A stretch of DNA of 64,000 bases from Bacillus sp. FJAT-44742 (GTDB lineage: Bacteria; Bacillota; Bacilli; Bacillales; Marinococcaceae), in the NCBI RefSeq assembly GCF_002797315.1, contig NZ_KZ454936.1, positions 2,117,645-2,181,644 on the forward strand, given 5' to 3'. A program made the translations under genes and the position numbers. This document shows, piece after piece, positions 56,124 through 64,000 of this stretch. Below the pieces are notes generated by a model. The model was not told the DNA's origin. It searched no databases and saw only the letters and a program-made list of their open reading frames with translations. Every line of letters starts with the position of its first letter. The first letter of the stretch is position 1.

Positions 56124-56510
56124 TCATCTGGTTACTGCCTGACATGCAAGGCGAACCCCTTTGTTCATTTGTTCTTTAAGCTTGGACTGCTCTCTTTCAG
56201 AAGGCGGCATAAACAAATCCTTTCCGCTTTCTACCGTAACAGCACACTTACCGCAAGTTCCCTTTCGGCATTTGTAATCAACAGCCTGGCTTTGTTTAAG
56301 GGCAGCGTCCAGAAGAACTTTCCCTTTTTCGGGTTGAACATAGTATTTATTCCCTTTTTGAGATAAAACTATTCTTTGATTTTTAACATCAGGCCTGACA
56401 GACTTCACCGGCCTTTTTTGAGGCTTTTTCTTTTCAATAGGGGCTGACGGGAAGCGGTCTTTTCTTGCAGAAGCATCTTTCTTCAAGGAGCCAACCGTTA
56501 ATTTTTTGAT
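56124..56510 (-). CDS. [2Fe-2S] ferredoxin of the encapsulin operon, probably started at AUC
   Basis: The core is a plant-type ferredoxin with YKCRKGTCGKCAVTV and LACQAV, the four cluster cysteines. The first conventional start is TTG at 56486, which lacks a ribosome site at normal distance. In frame upstream, AUC at 56510 lies 7 bases behind AAGGAGG and adds IKKLTVGS before LKKDAS, giving an N-terminal LTVGSLKK that equals the targeting peptide at the end of the cargo protein. An in-frame TAA further upstream excludes other starts. The ferredoxin would supply electrons to release stored iron. Confidence 0.85.
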   Translation of the reverse strand: MKKLTVGSLKKDASARKDRFPSAPIEKKKPQKRPVKSVRPDVKNQRIVLSQKGNKYYVQPEKGKVLLDAALKQSQAVDYKCRKGTCGKCAVTVESGKDLFMPPSEREQSKLKEQMNKGVRLACQAVTR

Positions 56511-56870
56511 AGTAACCCCTCCTTCTTATTAGATAACCTATCATTGTTGTGCCAATATTACAAATAAAAACAGTATATTTCCAAGTTATCTCCAGTCATT
56601 CTAATTTCCCTACACTCGCACTCCCGCTGTTTCCTATGCCAAGGGCATTACCACAGCTTCTTTTTGTGAAAACTACAATGCTTGATTTTCGTCTCAAGCA
56701 ATTCCCGAAGGCTTCTTGCTCGCTTTTGTACAAGCAATTACTCATAAAAATCAGCTTTGGCAGAGCCTTCTTTCTAAGTTATTTTCCATATGGCTCCTAT
56801 TTTTTCCTTCTTGTTTTGCTTTTAAATTCACTTCCATTGGGGTAGGGAAGTTGTAATTGAGGTGGAAATG
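56511..56870. promoter_or_regulatory. Divergent region between encapsulin operon and ZIP-like gene
   Basis: About 360 bases. On the minus strand TTGGAA-18-TAATAT near 56543-56574 is a possible promoter for the encapsulin operon. GATAGGTTATC (56527-56537) is a short palindrome resembling part of a Fur box but with wrong spacing. I see no gene. Confidence 0.45.
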
Positions 56871-57596
56871 ATGATTCTACTACTAAGCTTTCTTTGCGCC
56901 CTTGGTTTTGTGGCCGTTCACATAGCTTCTAAGTATCTAACCTTTTTACATGTCATTCCCAGGAGTAAACTTTTATCCGGAATGGGCGGCGTTTCAGTGG
57001 CATATATCTTTATTCATATCCTGCCAGAGCTGAATGCCTTTCAATATGAACTCGGTTCCGGGGACACTTCCGGGCTTTTTATGGACAACCCTGTTTATTT
57101 TGTAGCAATGATTGGGCTTGCTGTTTTTTACGGATTAGAAAAAATGGGAAAAGTCGTTAGAAATACACCTTCAAAAGCTAAGAAACACCCTTTCCCATGG
57201 CTATTTTGGATTCATATGTTTTCTTTTTTCACTTATAACTTTTTAATAGGTTATTTGTTAATTCAAGAGGAATCCAACAATGTTACTGAGTTGACCTTGT
57301 ACTTTTTCGCCCTTTCTCTTCATTTTTTATCTAATGATCAAGGATTAAGACAGGATCACCAAAGGATGTATGATCATTATGGCCGCTGGCTGTTAGCTGC
57401 TGCTGTTCTCGTTGGATGGACAGTGGGATTCATTTTTTCTATGGATGAAAAAATAGTAACATTGCTCTTTTCTTTTTTAGCTGGGGGCATCATTTTAAAT
57501 GTGTTAAAAGAAGAGCTGCCAGAGGAAAAAGAAAGCAACTTCTGGGCATTTGCCGTTGGCCTGATCTTTTACGCGGCTTTACTTTCTTTCATCTAA
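56871..57596 (+). CDS. ZIP-like membrane protein
   Basis: This protein of about 241 residues has eight hydrophobic segments. GGVSVAYIFIHILPEL resembles the metal-binding HxxPE helix of ZIP transporters and SFLAGGIILNVLKEELPEE the matching ExxP helix; LHFLSNDQGLRQDHQRMYDHYG is a further His/Asp-rich loop. Motifs are partial, so only a distant relation is claimed. Divergence from the iron encapsulin operon suggests iron or another divalent metal. ATG 56871 follows GAGGTGG. Confidence 0.6.
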   Translation: MILLLSFLCALGFVAVHIASKYLTFLHVIPRSKLLSGMGGVSVAYIFIHILPELNAFQYELGSGDTSGLFMDNPVYFVAMIGLAVFYGLEKMGKVVRNTPSKAKKHPFPWLFWIHMFSFFTYNFLIGYLLIQEESNNVTELTLYFFALSLHFLSNDQGLRQDHQRMYDHYGRWLLAAAVLVGWTVGFIFSMDEKIVTLLFSFLAGGIILNVLKEELPEEKESNFWAFAVGLIFYAALLSFI

Positions 57597-57623
57597 CTGC
57601 CACTTTTCCCTTGTGGCCGTTAG
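57593..57623 (+). terminator. Terminator-like hairpin after the ZIP-like gene
   Basis: Arms CTAACTGCCAC and GTGGCCGTTAG with a 9-base loop overlap the stop codon; no T-run follows. Confidence 0.6.
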
Positions 57624-57867
57624 AAAACCATTCTTTAGTGTTTTAAAGTCCAATCTAATCTGTTTAAAAGACAAATCTTCACGCAGATGGGGGGCAATAT
57701 GAAACATATACAGGCAAACGAATACGTATGATAACCTGACTGTTCGTAATAACGTATAAGGAAATCACCAACCACTTTTATCACAACGAATGTTAATGAC
57801 CTTTTATGTAAATTTGTGATTACAAAGAAATAAGAAAATCCCTTGTTTTTCAACACGGGACTCCTTA
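57624..57867. other. Gap without a supported gene
   Basis: About 240 bases of AT-rich sequence between the ZIP-like gene and the aceA terminator. Open frames here lack ribosome sites. Confidence 0.4.
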
Positions 57868-57900
57868 AAAGTTGAGGCTCCTTTCCAGGAAAGGAGCCTC
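57868..57900 (-). terminator. Terminator after aceA
   Basis: Arms GAGGCTCCTTTCC and GGAAAGGAGCCTC almost touch and are followed by AACTTTT on the minus strand, 14 bases from the aceA stop. Confidence 0.88.
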
Positions 57901-57914
57901 TTCTAAACATATAA

Positions 57915-59201
57915 TTAGTTCTTTTGGAATTGTGATTCTTCAGTTGAACCTTTTAAAGCAGTTGTAGAAGAAGTACCGCCTGAGATTACTTGAGAAACTT
58001 CATCAAAGTAACCTGTACCTACTTCACGCTGATGGCGAGTAGCAGTGTATCCTTTCTCTTCGCTCGCAAACTCAGCTTGCTGAAGCTCTGAATAAGCACC
58101 CATACCGCGCTCTTTGTAGCCTCTAGCAAGTTCGAACATGCTGTGGTTAAGAGCATGGAAGCCGGCAAGAGTAACAAATTGGAATTTGTATCCCATTTTA
58201 CCAAGTTCAACCTGGTACTTCTCGATTGTTTCTTTATCAAGGTTAGCTTCCCAGTTGAATGATGGAGAGCAGTTATATGCAAGCATTTTCCCAGGGAATT
58301 TCTCATGGATCGCATCCGCGAACTTTTGAGCTTCTTCAAGACTTGGTTTGGATGTTTCGCACCAGATTAAGTCTGCATACGGGGCATAAGCAAGACCACG
58401 AGCGATCGCTTGGTCAATTCCTGCATTCGTACGGTAGAATCCTTCTGGAGTACGTTCACCAGTAATGAATTCTTTGTCTGCAGGGTCGATATCACTTGTA
58501 ATAAGGTCGGCTGCATCAGCGTCTGTACGTGCGATTAGTACAGTTGGTACACCGCTTACATCTGCAGCAAGACGAGCAGAGATTAAGTTTCTCACAGCAT
58601 TTTGTGTAGGAAGAAGAACCTTACCGCCTAAGTGACCGCATTTCTTCTCAGATGCAAGCTGATCTTCAAAGTGTACACCAGATGCCCCGGCCTCAATCAT
58701 ACCTTTCATTAGTTCAAATACGTTAAGCTGTCCACCGAATCCTGCTTCGGCATCTGCCACGATCGGAGCGAAGTAATCGATGTCACCTTCGCCTTCCATG
58801 TGCTGGATTTGGTCTGCACGCTGAAGGGATTGGTTAATTCTCTTCACTACGTTTGGCACACTGTTTGCAGGGTATAAGCTTTGATCCGGGTACATTTGTC
58901 CTGCAAGGTTAGCATCCGCTGCTACTTGCCATCCGCTTAAGTAGATTGCTTTTAAGCCTGCTTTTACCTGCTGAACTGCCTGCCCGCCAGTAAGAGCTCC
59001 TAAAGCGTTTACATATGGCTCATTATGCATAAGATCCCAAAGCTTTTCAGAACCTTTTTTTGCTAATGTATGTTCAATTTGCAATGAACCTCTTAATTTG
59101 ACTACTTCTTCAGCAGAATAAGGACGCTCAATCCCTTTCCATCTCTCTTCATTCTCCCACTGTTGCTGCAGCTGCTGTGCTTGCTCTTTTAAGTTCCCCA
59201 T
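57915..59201 (-). CDS. aceA: Isocitrate lyase
   Basis: This 428-residue enzyme has the catalytic loop [16 protein letters not shown], the metal region [11 protein letters not shown] and [13 protein letters not shown]. It cleaves isocitrate to glyoxylate and succinate and permits growth on acetyl-CoA, so it complements the fatty-acid genes at the other end of the window. ATG at 59201 follows AAGGGAG by 9 bases. No malate synthase is adjacent. Two copies of an operator-like repeat lie upstream. Confidence 0.97.
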   Translation of the reverse strand: MGNLKEQAQQLQQQWENEERWKGIERPYSAEEVVKLRGSLQIEHTLAKKGSEKLWDLMHNEPYVNALGALTGGQAVQQVKAGLKAIYLSGWQVAADANLAGQMYPDQSLYPANSVPNVVKRINQSLQRADQIQHMEGEGDIDYFAPIVADAEAGFGGQLNVFELMKGMIEAGASGVHFEDQLASEKKCGHLGGKVLLPTQNAVRNLISARLAADVSGVPTVLIARTDADAADLITSDIDPADKEFITGERTPEGFYRTNAGIDQAIARGLAYAPYADLIWCETSKPSLEEAQKFADAIHEKFPGKMLAYNCSPSFNWEANLDKETIEKYQVELGKMGYKFQFVTLAGFHALNHSMFELARGYKERGMGAYSELQQAEFASEEKGYTATRHQREVGTGYFDEVSQVISGGTSSTTALKGSTEESQFQKN

Positions 59202-59321
59202 AACTCTCATCTCCCTTAATTAGTAAGATTTTATAGAAAGAGAATGATCTTTGCAGTGATGACCAATCCCTGTCTTAACACAAATAACAAAGCTGAAAAG
59301 CTGGTAAATCCTGTGTGTCAA

Positions 59322-59522
59322 TCTGTTTTAATACAGTTATTATTTGATGTCTTTATGTTATAACAGACCATAAAATTTGGCAACCTTTATTTTCTAATTT
59401 TTAGCGATTTACTAAAAGTTTAAATTTTCTGTTTTTTTAACCCCTTATTTAAAGGCATTTACAAGACATTTCCATATTACACAACCATTTTATAATACCT
59501 TCTGTTTTAATACAGTGATTAT
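59322..59522 (-). promoter_or_regulatory. aceA promoter with paired operator-like repeats
   Basis: TCTGTTTTAATACAGT occurs twice, at 59322-59337 and 59501-59516, each continuing with [T/G]ATTAT; 21 of 22 bases agree. Each contains a near-palindrome CTGT-N6-ACAG. A sigma-A promoter (TTGCCA-17-TAACAT, minus strand, about 59353-59381) lies just upstream of the first copy, which would be at the transcription start. Confidence 0.6.
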
Positions 59523-59544
59523 CCTCACACTATAAAAAAAGCCA

Positions 59545-59587
59545 AAAAAAGAGGGTGTCGCCAAAAGGTAAACTTTTGCGACCCCTC
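59545..59587 (-). terminator. Terminator after the MFS transporter gene
   Basis: Arms GAGGGGTCGC and GCGACACCCTC (one bulge) with a 16-base loop, then TTTTTTTGG on the minus strand. Confidence 0.85.
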
Positions 59588-59596
59588 TTCTGTTAT

Positions 59597-60817
59597 TTAC
59601 CCATGATTCACTGCGTGTTCAGCAGAATCAATGGACCTTTCCTTTTTTTCAATTTGCTTTAACCTTCTTGTGTAAAAGCTTGTAATGCACAAAATCACGA
59701 GTGACCCTGCTATGACACCGTTCCATGCAAACTGGCTCCATAACCATCCATAATAAAAACTGCCAATTCCTCCTCCTAAATAATAAGAGGTAAGATATAA
59801 TCCCGATGCACTGGCTTTAGCGAAGTCCGCATGCTTTGTCACCCAGGAACTGGAGGTTGAATGAACAAAGAAAAACCCGAAGCTTAAGATTAAGAGTGCA
59901 ACTACAATCATTGGAAAGCTCGGTACTAAAGTAACAAGTAAGCTTATTACCATCAAGGAAATGCCAATGAGCATAATGGTTGTCTGCTCCAGCCGCTCTG
60001 CTGCTTTTCCTGCTAGTGTTGAACTGACCGTCCCGGCAATATAGGTTAAATATAAAATGCCCAAAACAGATGTTGATACGTAAAAAGGCGGTCCGCTTAA
60101 TAAGTAGGTCACAAAGTTAAAGATCCCCATAAAAACAAAGAAATGTAACCCGCCAATAATATATGCATAACGCATCGGCTTATTTTTCAGATGCTCCCAA
60201 TTGTTTAGAAAGAGTCCTTTCAGCTCTAACGGCTTCGACTGAAAGTTCCTGGAGGAGGGCAAGGTTACAGCAACAATGGATAGGATGAGGACGCTGAGTA
60301 CACCCATTACGGCAAAGGCTGTGCGCCAATCGGTGAAATCTGTTACTACACCACTGAGAAGCCTTCCTCCCATTCCCCCAATGCTGTTTGCGCTTATAAA
60401 TATACCAATTGCAACTGCTACACCCTTTGTGGAATACTCTTCACTTATATACGCCATACATGCTGTAGGTATCCCGGCCAATGCTATCGCCTGGATAACT
60501 CTTATGAAAAGGAGCACTTCAAAGCTTGGAGCAATAGCTATAGCAAAGGTAGCAAGCGTGCCAAGCGTCATGGCAGCCATAATAATGATTTTTCTCCCGT
60601 ACGCATCCGATAACGCACTGTATAGAAAAAAACTTACTCCAAGACCAAGTAGCGCCAGGGAGATGGCTAAACTTGAGACAACAGGTGTTACTTGAAACTC
60701 CTCGGAAAACAATGGGAGAAGAGGCTGAGGATAATAGATATTAGCAAATATCAGAATAGAAGACAGACCTAAAGCAAGTGTTGCCTGCCAAAATGCTTTT
60801 GTTTTTAATTCAATCAT
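59597..60817 (-). CDS. MFS transporter, drug/arabinose efflux type
   Basis: This 406-residue protein has 12 hydrophobic segments and the MFS motif A region SDAYGRKIIIMAAM between segments 2 and 3, resembling YybF-like transporters. ATG at 60817 follows AAGGAAGGG by 6 bases. It is divergent from a LysR regulator gene, which probably controls it. The substrate is unknown. Confidence 0.9.
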   Translation of the reverse strand: MIELKTKAFWQATLALGLSSILIFANIYYPQPLLPLFSEEFQVTPVVSSLAISLALLGLGVSFFLYSALSDAYGRKIIIMAAMTLGTLATFAIAIAPSFEVLLFIRVIQAIALAGIPTACMAYISEEYSTKGVAVAIGIFISANSIGGMGGRLLSGVVTDFTDWRTAFAVMGVLSVLILSIVAVTLPSSRNFQSKPLELKGLFLNNWEHLKNKPMRYAYIIGGLHFFVFMGIFNFVTYLLSGPPFYVSTSVLGILYLTYIAGTVSSTLAGKAAERLEQTTIMLIGISLMVISLLVTLVPSFPMIVVALLILSFGFFFVHSTSSSWVTKHADFAKASASGLYLTSYYLGGGIGSFYYGWLWSQFAWNGVIAGSLVILCITSFYTRRLKQIEKKERSIDSAEHAVNHG

Positions 60818-60887
60818 TTGATTCCCTTCCTTCATATCTCTCTTCTTATGCTAGCATGGTATTTTCCATAAATAAAATATATAATAT

Positions 60888-60902
60888 TTATAGTTTCTAT
60901 AA
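60888..60902. promoter_or_regulatory. LysR-type operator
   Basis: The perfect palindrome TTATAG-TTT-CTATAA (T-N11-A) sits between the divergent MFS and LysR genes, where LysR proteins usually bind. Confidence 0.65.
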
Positions 60903-60932
60903 CTTTTAAGAATGAAAAGAAAGAGGGATAAC

Positions 60933-61811
60933 ATGGAATCAAGGCAGCTGCGTCATTTTGTCGAAGTCGCTGTGCAAAAAAGCTTTACGAAAGCTGCTCA
61001 GCAATTACATATTGCCCAGCCAGCAGTGAGTAAATCTGTAAAAAACCTGGAAGATGAAATTGGGATACCTCTTTTTGCGAGAGAGGAACGGACGATTCAG
61101 CTGACCGAAGAAGGGAAGAGATTATTTGTCCATGCTACTTCCATTCTGAATCAAATGGAACAGGCTGTATTGGAAATGGAAGAATTGAAAGGGCTTAAAA
61201 CTGGAAGGGTGAGGATTGGACTTCCTTCCATGGTGGGTTCTTTTTATTTCCCTGAACAATTTGTTGCCTTTAAGAAAAAATATCCTCAATTAGAATTGTC
61301 GATTTATGAGGCTGGAACCACTCGCATCCGTGATGATATCAGAGAAGGAAATATCGATTTGGGGACAATTGTTATGGATGATGCGACCAAAGATTTAATC
61401 ACACACCCCTTTTTAAGAGAGGAAATGATGGTTGTCGTACCTGCTTCTCATCCCTTTGCTTCGTTATCTTCCATTTCATATGATCAACTGCTTACAGAGC
61501 CTCTTGTTTTGTTTAAAGAAGGATATTATCAGCGAAACATTATCCATAAAATTGAGCAGGCAACAGGCAGATCTCCTCATATCGCTTTTGAAACCAATCA
61601 AATTTCAATGGCTAAATCATTAACTCGCAAAGGGTTAGGAATAACGATTTTTTTAAAAATGGTTATTAGTGAAGACCGTGACCTTGTTGGAATACCGTTT
61701 AAAATCCCTTTTTCTCTTACCCTTGCACTCTCACACAAGAAAGGGACATACCTTTCTAAAGCAAATAAAGCTTTTTTATCGTTCTTGGTCAATCAGCATG
61801 TAAATCATTGA
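60933..61811 (+). CDS. LysR-family transcriptional regulator
   Basis: This 292-residue protein has an N-terminal winged helix (MESRQLRHFVEVAVQKSFTK, AAQQLHIAQPAVSKSVKNLE) and a periplasmic-binding-like effector domain. ATG at 60933 follows AGAGGG by 5 bases. It is divergent from the MFS gene and likely regulates it, similar to the YybE-YybF pair. Confidence 0.93.
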   Translation: MESRQLRHFVEVAVQKSFTKAAQQLHIAQPAVSKSVKNLEDEIGIPLFAREERTIQLTEEGKRLFVHATSILNQMEQAVLEMEELKGLKTGRVRIGLPSMVGSFYFPEQFVAFKKKYPQLELSIYEAGTTRIRDDIREGNIDLGTIVMDDATKDLITHPFLREEMMVVVPASHPFASLSSISYDQLLTEPLVLFKEGYYQRNIIHKIEQATGRSPHIAFETNQISMAKSLTRKGLGITIFLKMVISEDRDLVGIPFKIPFSLTLALSHKKGTYLSKANKAFLSFLVNQHVNH

Positions 61812-61843
61812 AAAAAGAGACTGCAACCCAGTCTAAAGAGAAG

Positions 61844-61873
61844 AGCCCTCACCTCAGTGAGAGCCCTTTTTTG
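61844..61873 (+). terminator. Terminator after the LysR gene
   Basis: GCCCTCAC-CTCA-GTGAGAGC with one mismatch, followed by CCTTTTTT. Confidence 0.7.
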
Positions 61874-62157
61874 GTTTCAGTATTCTAATGGTTGGTTGTT
61901 CAAAGGTACACTCGCATGCCTCTAAAGGCTTCAGCTAACCGGTGATGATTAACCCGCTGGATCTTCAGCTCTTGCTTTCCACCAGGCGTCTCGGATTTTT
62001 CTACAAGCAAAGCCAAATCTATAACCAGAATCAAGTCGTTTTGCCGGTGGCCCAGCCTGTAAACTTCAAAAGAATGATCTTGCTTTTGCCGCTAATGATC
62101 TAGTGGAAGACATGAGGGAAGAAGCATTCAGTGGTTTTCTGCTCCAATGGTCTGTAT
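61874..62157. other. Gap with an orphan open frame
   Basis: A 63-codon minus-strand frame (61900-62091) encodes an even mix of residues, including LILVIDLALLVEKSETPGG and HHRLAEAFRGMRVYL, without a start codon and ribosome site. It may be the end of a lost gene. I do not recognise it. Confidence 0.3.
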
Positions 62158-63405
62158 CTACTTAGGGTTATCTTCCCGTTCCAAATTGTCTGAAGGTCCG
62201 AAAAATTCAAAGTGAATTCTTTCTTCCGGTACTCCCCATTCTTTCAGTATAGAATTCAGGGCTTTCATAAAAGGCAAAGGTCCGCAAAAGTAGAATTCTG
62301 CATCTTTGCTTACTGCAAGAGAATTCAACCATTCTTCCTCAATAAAGCCTTCTTTATCGTATGCCTTCTTTTGTTTGTCTGATTCATTGGGTAATTCATA
62401 GCAGATGTAATATGAAATCTTCTCATTTCTATCAGCCGTATCTCTGATTTCTTGATCAAAAGCATGGACGCTGCTGTTTAGGGCAGCATGGATATAGGTA
62501 ATCTCTTTTGTTGAAGAATCTTCTGCTGCAGTCTTGAACATGCTTACTAATGGCGTCTGCCCTACACCACCACTTAAGAAAACAGCTGGCCGGCTGCTTG
62601 CTTTGTCGAAAAAAAAGTCTCCAGCTGGGGCGGTAAGCTCTACCTTATCACCAGGCTCAATCGAATGGTGCAGGTAATTGGAAACAATGCCAGCAGGTGT
62701 TTCCCTTCCATCCTCTCTTTTCACGCTGATACGATAATAATCCCTGCCAGGCACCTCAGATAAACTGTACTGACGAATATGATTATATTCTTCTTCCTCT
62801 ATTATTGCCTTAACGGAAACATATTGGCCAGGCCTGTAGGAAGCAAGACGTCCTCCATCGGCCGGCTGAAGATAGAAAGAGGTAATGACTTCGCTCTCTT
62901 TAACCTTATCGATAACCAGAAAACTTCTAAAGCCTTCCCAGCCCCCTGCCTGATTTTCAGCCTCTTCATACATTTCTTTCTCGACTGCTATAAAAACGTC
63001 AGCAATCACACTGTACGCCTCTCCCCAGGCATCAAGAATTTCGTCGGTAGCTGCCTCTTGCAACACATCTTTCATTGCAATAAGTAAATACTTCCCCACA
63101 ATCGGGTAATGTTCTGCCTTTACTTGCAGGCTTCGGTGCTTATGGGCGATTTGTTTCACAACTGGAAGGATTTCATCTAATTTGTCTATATGGGCAGCCG
63201 CCGCATAAATCGATTGGGCCAGCGCTCTCTGCTGCTTGCCTTCTGATTGGTTCACGTGATTAAACATATGTAACAGTTCAGGATGATTGGTAAAAAGAAG
63301 ATGATAGAATTGTTTCGTTATAGCCTCCCCATGTTCTGCCAGTACAGGAACTGTGCTTTTAATAATTGCTATGGTTTCCTCATTTAATTTGTTTTTTGCA
63401 GTCAT
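62158..63405 (-). CDS. hmp: Flavohemoglobin, nitric oxide dioxygenase
   Basis: This 415-residue protein has an N-terminal globin (proximal histidine in IAHKHRSLQVKAEHY) and a C-terminal ferredoxin reductase with FAD motif RQYSLSE, NAD site SGGVGQTPLVSMF and FYFCGPLPFM. It oxidises nitric oxide to nitrate. GGGGG precedes the ATG by 5 bases. It stands behind a 29-base palindrome that fits NsrR. Confidence 0.96.
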   Translation of the reverse strand: MTAKNKLNEETIAIIKSTVPVLAEHGEAITKQFYHLLFTNHPELLHMFNHVNQSEGKQQRALAQSIYAAAAHIDKLDEILPVVKQIAHKHRSLQVKAEHYPIVGKYLLIAMKDVLQEAATDEILDAWGEAYSVIADVFIAVEKEMYEEAENQAGGWEGFRSFLVIDKVKESEVITSFYLQPADGGRLASYRPGQYVSVKAIIEEEEYNHIRQYSLSEVPGRDYYRISVKREDGRETPAGIVSNYLHHSIEPGDKVELTAPAGDFFFDKASSRPAVFLSGGVGQTPLVSMFKTAAEDSSTKEITYIHAALNSSVHAFDQEIRDTADRNEKISYYICYELPNESDKQKKAYDKEGFIEEEWLNSLAVSKDAEFYFCGPLPFMKALNSILKEWGVPEERIHFEFFGPSDNLEREDNPK

Positions 63406-63420
63406 AGAATCCCCCTCTAT

Positions 63421-63449
63421 TTAAATATGTATTTGAAATGCATATTTAA
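63421..63449. promoter_or_regulatory. NsrR-like operator of hmp
   Basis: A 29-base palindrome (14-1-14) with one mismatched pair lies 16-44 bases upstream of hmp. Its core ATGCATTT-C-AAATACAT fits NsrR sites, and NsrR is the known nitric-oxide repressor of hmp. A TTGTTA-17-TGTAAT promoter is just upstream. Confidence 0.7.
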
Positions 63450-63537
63450 CCCTTTATATTTTTATTACAACATTAAAACTGTTTTTTAACAATGAATATT
63501 CTCTTTATTATGTTAAAAGCATGTGAACAGATGATGC

Positions 63538-63912
63538 TTATTTCCTGATAATTCCTGAAAATTCACCTTTCAAGACTACTTCATTTCTCTGATTCCTGCA
63601 TGAAAACGTGGAAGAAATAACATACTTCTTCTCTTCCTCTGATAATTGTTCTATTTTCACTTTACATTCGATGACATCATTTGTATAAACCGGCCTGATA
63701 AATTCAAAGTTCATATTCCGGGCCAGCACGTTATGTTCTCCTCCTACTTTTGTTGGCAGCGTAGCAGTTAACAAACCCTGGACAATTAAGCGTCCCTCTT
63801 CATCAGGATGAATATGGTGGCTTCCTTCATCACCTGAAACTTTTGTAAATAAACGTACATCTTCCGTTGTAAAAGATTTTTGAAACGTAATAACATCGCC
63901 GACCTGTACCAT
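63538..63912 (-). CDS. MaoC-like hot-dog dehydratase
   Basis: This 124-residue protein has the MaoC/hydratase-2 pattern: FTTEDVRLFTKVSGDEGSHH with Asp and His near the active site, then LIVQGLLTATLPTKVGG and a C-terminal beta sheet. Such proteins hydrate enoyl-CoA or dehydrate 3-hydroxyacyl groups. AAGGAAGGGG lies upstream of the ATG. Its neighbours do not define a pathway. Confidence 0.8.
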   Translation of the reverse strand: MVQVGDVITFQKSFTTEDVRLFTKVSGDEGSHHIHPDEEGRLIVQGLLTATLPTKVGGEHNVLARNMNFEFIRPVYTNDVIECKVKIEQLSEEEKKYVISSTFSCRNQRNEVVLKGEFSGIIRK

Positions 63913-64000
63913 CTTCCATATCCCCTTCCTTTCCCTGTTCCCTCCCTTTACAAATACGCTGTAACCTCTTATTTTCCTGCTCGGACACGACTGGAAATCC

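Noticed and set aside
56124-56486. Ferredoxin starting at TTG 56486
   Set aside because: AAGGAGG is about 30 bases away and the LTVGSLKK tag would be lost; AUC 56510 fits better.

Overview
The window is chromosomal DNA from a low-GC Gram-positive endospore former of the Bacillaceae, most likely a halophilic or halotolerant genus. The family call rests on Bacillus subtilis-like synteny: ylaH-typA-ylaF-suhB-yktB-yktA-speA-SR1P-slp-pdhDCBA-ykyA-def-ykrA-rpoY-rnjA-ktrC, then ykuV-ykuU-ykuT-ykuS-dapL-dapH. Sporulation-type genes, strong AAGGAGG ribosome binding sites and sigma-A promoters agree with it. The salt call is inference from very acidic secreted proteins and a BCCT compatible-solute transporter. 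Genus and species cannot be named from the sequence.

Layout. 1-14.5 kb is a minus-strand accessory catabolic locus: two TetR-type operons (13.2-14.4 kb back to tetR at 10.0 kb; 9.98 kb back to livM) that share an 18-bp near-palindromic operator. They encode an acyl-CoA ligase, two acyl-CoA dehydrogenases, two enoyl-CoA hydratases, a 3-hydroxyacyl-CoA dehydrogenase, two SDRs, a thioesterase, an APH-fold kinase, a ComB-like phosphatase, a quinone reductase and a LivHM permease. One dehydrogenase resembles the dehydrogenase domain of ACAD10/11 and the kinase resembles their kinase domain, so the locus may degrade 4-hydroxy or 4-oxo acids through phosphoacyl-CoA. 14.6-24.5 kb is conserved core (typA, suhB, speA), ending with the 42-residue peptide SR1P. 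24.6-26.95 kb is mobile-element debris: an IS1182-type fragment, a frameshifted IS110 transposase with a possible bridge-RNA end, a GC-rich dyad repeat and a 50-bp palindrome. 27-44.3 kb holds a polysaccharide deacetylase, a BCCT transporter, pyruvate dehydrogenase, deformylase, RNA polymerase epsilon, RNase J1, KtrC and an amidase. 44.5-51.4 kb carries redox proteins, MscS and an acetyl-pathway diaminopimelate (lysine/peptidoglycan) operon with an extra aminotransferase.

51.4-57.6 kb is the most unusual part. An MsrA gene has in-frame UGA exactly where the catalytic cysteine codon should be, followed by a SECIS-like hairpin: a candidate selenoprotein. Next come an uncharacterised gene under two Fur-like boxes, a fresh ISL3-type insertion with an exact 8-bp target duplication, and an IMEF-type encapsulin operon (ferredoxin, IMEF cargo, shell). 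The ferredoxin appears to start at AUC and to carry the encapsulation peptide at its N-terminus. 57.9-64 kb has isocitrate lyase with twin operator repeats, an MFS/LysR pair, flavohemoglobin under a long NsrR-like palindrome and a MaoC-like protein. No tRNA, rRNA, CRISPR or prophage was seen.
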